Shown here one piece after another: positions 5,451-7,247 of a stretch of 7,247 bases of DNA. Source of the DNA: Candidatus Omnitrophota bacterium (GTDB lineage: Bacteria > Omnitrophota > Koll11 > Gygaellales > Profunditerraquicolaceae); the NCBI GenBank assembly GCA_028712045.1, contig JAQTRA010000046.1, forward strand, positions 1 to 7,247, read 5' to 3'. Within the stretch, counting starts at the first letter, position 1. Each line of letters starts with the position of its first letter. Under the pieces are notes generated by a model. The model was not told the DNA's origin and made no database searches. It saw nothing but the letters and a program-made list of their open reading frames with translations. A program made the position numbers and the translations under genes.

Positions 5451-7187
5451 ATGAAGAAAAGAATCGGTAAAGTAGTAAAAATTAATGCCAATATGGTCAC
5501 CGCGGAATTGGATGATTTTGTGATCCAAAATGAAGTGGCTTATATTTTACATGGCCAGCAGCGTTTAAAAGCCGAGGTAATCCGGGTCCGGGGAAATCGG
5601 GCGGAGATGCAGGTATATGAAAGCACTTCGGGGTTAAAAGTTGGTGAGGGGGTTGAATTTAGCGACGAGCTGCTTTCGGTAGAACTGGGGCCGGGATTAT
5701 TAGGCCAGATTTTTGATGGCTTGCAAAACCCACTTCCGGCATTAGCGGCGCAATGCGGATTTTTTCTTAAACGAGGAGTTTATTTAGAAGCTTTAACTGC
5801 TACGCAATGGGAATTTACCCCTTTAGTAAAAAAAGGGGACCAGGTTTTAGCCGGCACAAAATTAGGTTTTGTCCCGGAGAAGATTTTTAAGCATTATATT
5901 ATGGCTCCTTTTGGGTTAAAGGGAGTTTTAGAAGTTGTTGAGCTAGCGCCTCCAGCTAAGCGCAAAATTGACGAAAGAATAGCGGTTTTAAAGGATAGCT
6001 CAGGAAAATTACATGATGTTTTTTTAAAACAAAGTTGGCCGGTTAAGGTGCCGATCACTGCTTACGCGGAGAAATTAAAGCCGGCTGAGCCGTTAGTAAC
6101 TAAGATGCGCTTAATTGATTCTTTGTTCCCGGTGGCCCGCGGCGGCACCTATTGTATTCCCGGCCCGTTTGGCGCGGGTAAAACTGTTTTACAACAATTG
6201 ACCAGCCGGCACGCTGAAGTCGATATTGTAATTATTGCCGCTTGCGGTGAGCGCGCCGGAGAAGTAGTCGAAACCCTGAAAACTTTCCCGAAAATTATTG
6301 ACCCGCTGACGAATAAACCGTTGATCGATCGCACCGTGATTATTTGTAATACCAGCTCAATGCCGGTGGCCGCCCGGGAATCCAGTGTTTATACCGCGGT
6401 TACTTTGGCGGAATATTACCGGCAGATGGGTTTAAATGTGCTTTTATTGGCAGATTCTACTTCGCGCTGGGCTCAGGCAATGCGCGAGATGTCCGGAAGG
6501 TTAGAGGAGATTCCCGGAGAAGAAGCATTTCCGGCGTATCTTGAATCACGGATCGCTTCTTTTTATGAAAGAGCCGGATTAGTCAAACTGCATGATGGCA
6601 CGCTGGGTTCAGTTACTATCGGCGGCACAGTCAGCCCGGCCGGCGGAAATTTTGAAGAACCGGTTACTCAGGCTACGCTTAAAGTGGTCGGGGCTTTTCA
6701 CGGCCTTTCCCGCGAACGCTCGGATGCGCGCCGTTATCCGGCAATTGACCCGTTAACCAGCTGGAGCAAATATAGAGGTTTTATCGGCGAGGAAAAAGAA
6801 TTTATCGGCCATGAAGCTTTACGCCGGGCTAATGAAATTGCCCAGATGATGAAAGTTATCGGGGAGGAAGGAACCTCGCTTAAAGATTATATCGAATATC
6901 TTAAAGGTGAATTCTTTGATTTTGTTTATTTGCAGCAAAATGCCTTTGACGCAGTTGATGAGGCCACGGCTCAAGAAAGGCAGATTTACATATTTGATTT
7001 TATCCATGATATTTTGGTTGCCCAGTTTAAGTTAGAAGATAAAGAAAAAGCTTTGCACTTTTTTCAGAAATTAAGGCAGCTGTTCCGGACCTGGAACTCC
7101 TGCGTTTTTAAAAGCGCTGAGTTTAAAAGATTAGAAGAAGAGATTTTTATATTGCTGGAAGAAAAAAGAATTCCGCCAGAGGCCTAA
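5451..7187 (+). CDS. atpA: V-type ATP synthase/ATPase catalytic subunit A
   Basis: Subunit A (578 residues, normal length) carries the catalytic nucleotide sites of the V-type ATPase head, hydrolysing ATP to pump ions or making ATP from an ion gradient. The order is an N-terminal beta barrel (about 1-70), then the A-specific bulge (about 115-190, including QWEFTPLVKKGD), which F-type beta subunits lack. The nucleotide domain has Walker A GPFGAGKT (238-245; Lys244, Thr245), ACGERAGEV (264-272; Glu267 is the expected catalytic glutamate), LLLADSTSRW (331-340) and SGRLEEIPGEEAFPAYL (348-364). A helical C-terminal domain follows. The segment GGTVSPAGGNFEEPVTQATL (391-410) and the SRERSDARRYPAIDPL region (420-435) match the Chlamydia/spirochaete style rather than the archaeal one. 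No intein interrupts the P-loop region. The start ATG at 5451 gives a normal N-terminus, 8 bases after the DUF2764 gene. Direction of operation and ion (H+ or Na+) cannot be read from this subunit. Confidence 0.98.
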   Translation: MKKRIGKVVKINANMVTAELDDFVIQNEVAYILHGQQRLKAEVIRVRGNRAEMQVYESTSGLKVGEGVEFSDELLSVELGPGLLGQIFDGLQNPLPALAAQCGFFLKRGVYLEALTATQWEFTPLVKKGDQVLAGTKLGFVPEKIFKHYIMAPFGLKGVLEVVELAPPAKRKIDERIAVLKDSSGKLHDVFLKQSWPVKVPITAYAEKLKPAEPLVTKMRLIDSLFPVARGGTYCIPGPFGAGKTVLQQLTSRHAEVDIVIIAACGERAGEVVETLKTFPKIIDPLTNKPLIDRTVIICNTSSMPVAARESSVYTAVTLAEYYRQMGLNVLLLADSTSRWAQAMREMSGRLEEIPGEEAFPAYLESRIASFYERAGLVKLHDGTLGSVTIGGTVSPAGGNFEEPVTQATLKVVGAFHGLSRERSDARRYPAIDPLTSWSKYRGFIGEEKEFIGHEALRRANEIAQMMKVIGEEGTSLKDYIEYLKGEFFDFVYLQQNAFDAVDEATAQERQIYIFDFIHDILVAQFKLEDKEKALHFFQKLRQLFRTWNSCVFKSAEFKRLEEEIFILLEEKRIPPEA

Positions 7188-7188
7188 A

Positions 7189-7247
7189 ATGCAAAAAGTA
7201 TACACACATATAATTCAGATTGCCGGAGACGTGATCACCGTAGAAGC
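7189..7247 (+). CDS. atpB: V-type ATP synthase/ATPase subunit B, N-terminal fragment (3' cut by window edge)
   Basis: An ATG one base after the atpA stop opens a frame that runs off the window, giving 19 full codons and part of another (MQKVYTHIIQIAGDVITVE). This fits the beginning of the V-type subunit B beta barrel (the YT-x-I-x-x-I-x-G-x-x-x-TVE pattern), the non-catalytic partner of subunit A in the hexameric head. AGAGG (7178-7182), 6 bases upstream, is a fair ribosome site. The call rests mainly on position after atpA and on this short N-terminus; catalytic or nucleotide-site features lie outside the window. Confidence 0.88.
   Translation, partial: MQKVYTHIIQIAGDVITVE

Overview
The window looks like a piece of a bacterial chromosome carrying one gap-free, head-to-tail gene cluster on the + strand. 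Base composition is moderately AT-rich by eye. I see no mobile element, CRISPR array, RNA gene, phage gene or non-coding stretch longer than about 10 bases. The gene set and the Chlamydia/spirochaete-like style of the V-type ATPase genes suggest an uncultured, probably anaerobic bacterium. A PVC-related lineage such as Omnitrophota is my best guess, from recalled gene order and sequence style only, and confidence in it is low.

Left part (1-4325): de novo pyrimidine synthesis with two passengers. It opens with the C-terminal end of carB (carbamoyl phosphate synthase large subunit, cut by the window edge). Next come mutM (formamidopyrimidine-DNA glycosylase) and a small membrane methyltransferase of the isoprenylcysteine carboxyl methyltransferase (ICMT) type. 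Then follow pyrK and pyrD, the two subunits of the NAD-linked class 1B dihydroorotate dehydrogenase, and pyrF (orotidine 5'-phosphate decarboxylase). The carB, pyrKD and pyrF products act at the first, fourth and last steps of UMP synthesis. The genes for the other steps (carA, pyrB, pyrC, pyrE) are not in the window.

Right part (4309-7247): the start of a V-type ATPase operon. It contains atpE (peripheral stalk), a small DUF2764-type gene, atpA (catalytic subunit) and the first 20 codons of atpB. The order E - DUF2764 - A - B is the one I recall from Chlamydia and Treponema; the usual C and F subunit genes are absent between E and A.

Every junction is either an overlap (4, 13 and 17 bases) or a gap of 0-8 bases, so the whole window could be one transcript. 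The only strong Shine-Dalgarno sequence lies at the end of pyrF, just ahead of atpE, where the pyrimidine genes give way to the ATPase genes. I found no clearly new system. The points most worth a second look are the short DUF2764 protein in the C/F position, the physical coupling of pyrF to the ATPase genes, and the two unrelated genes placed between carB and pyrK.
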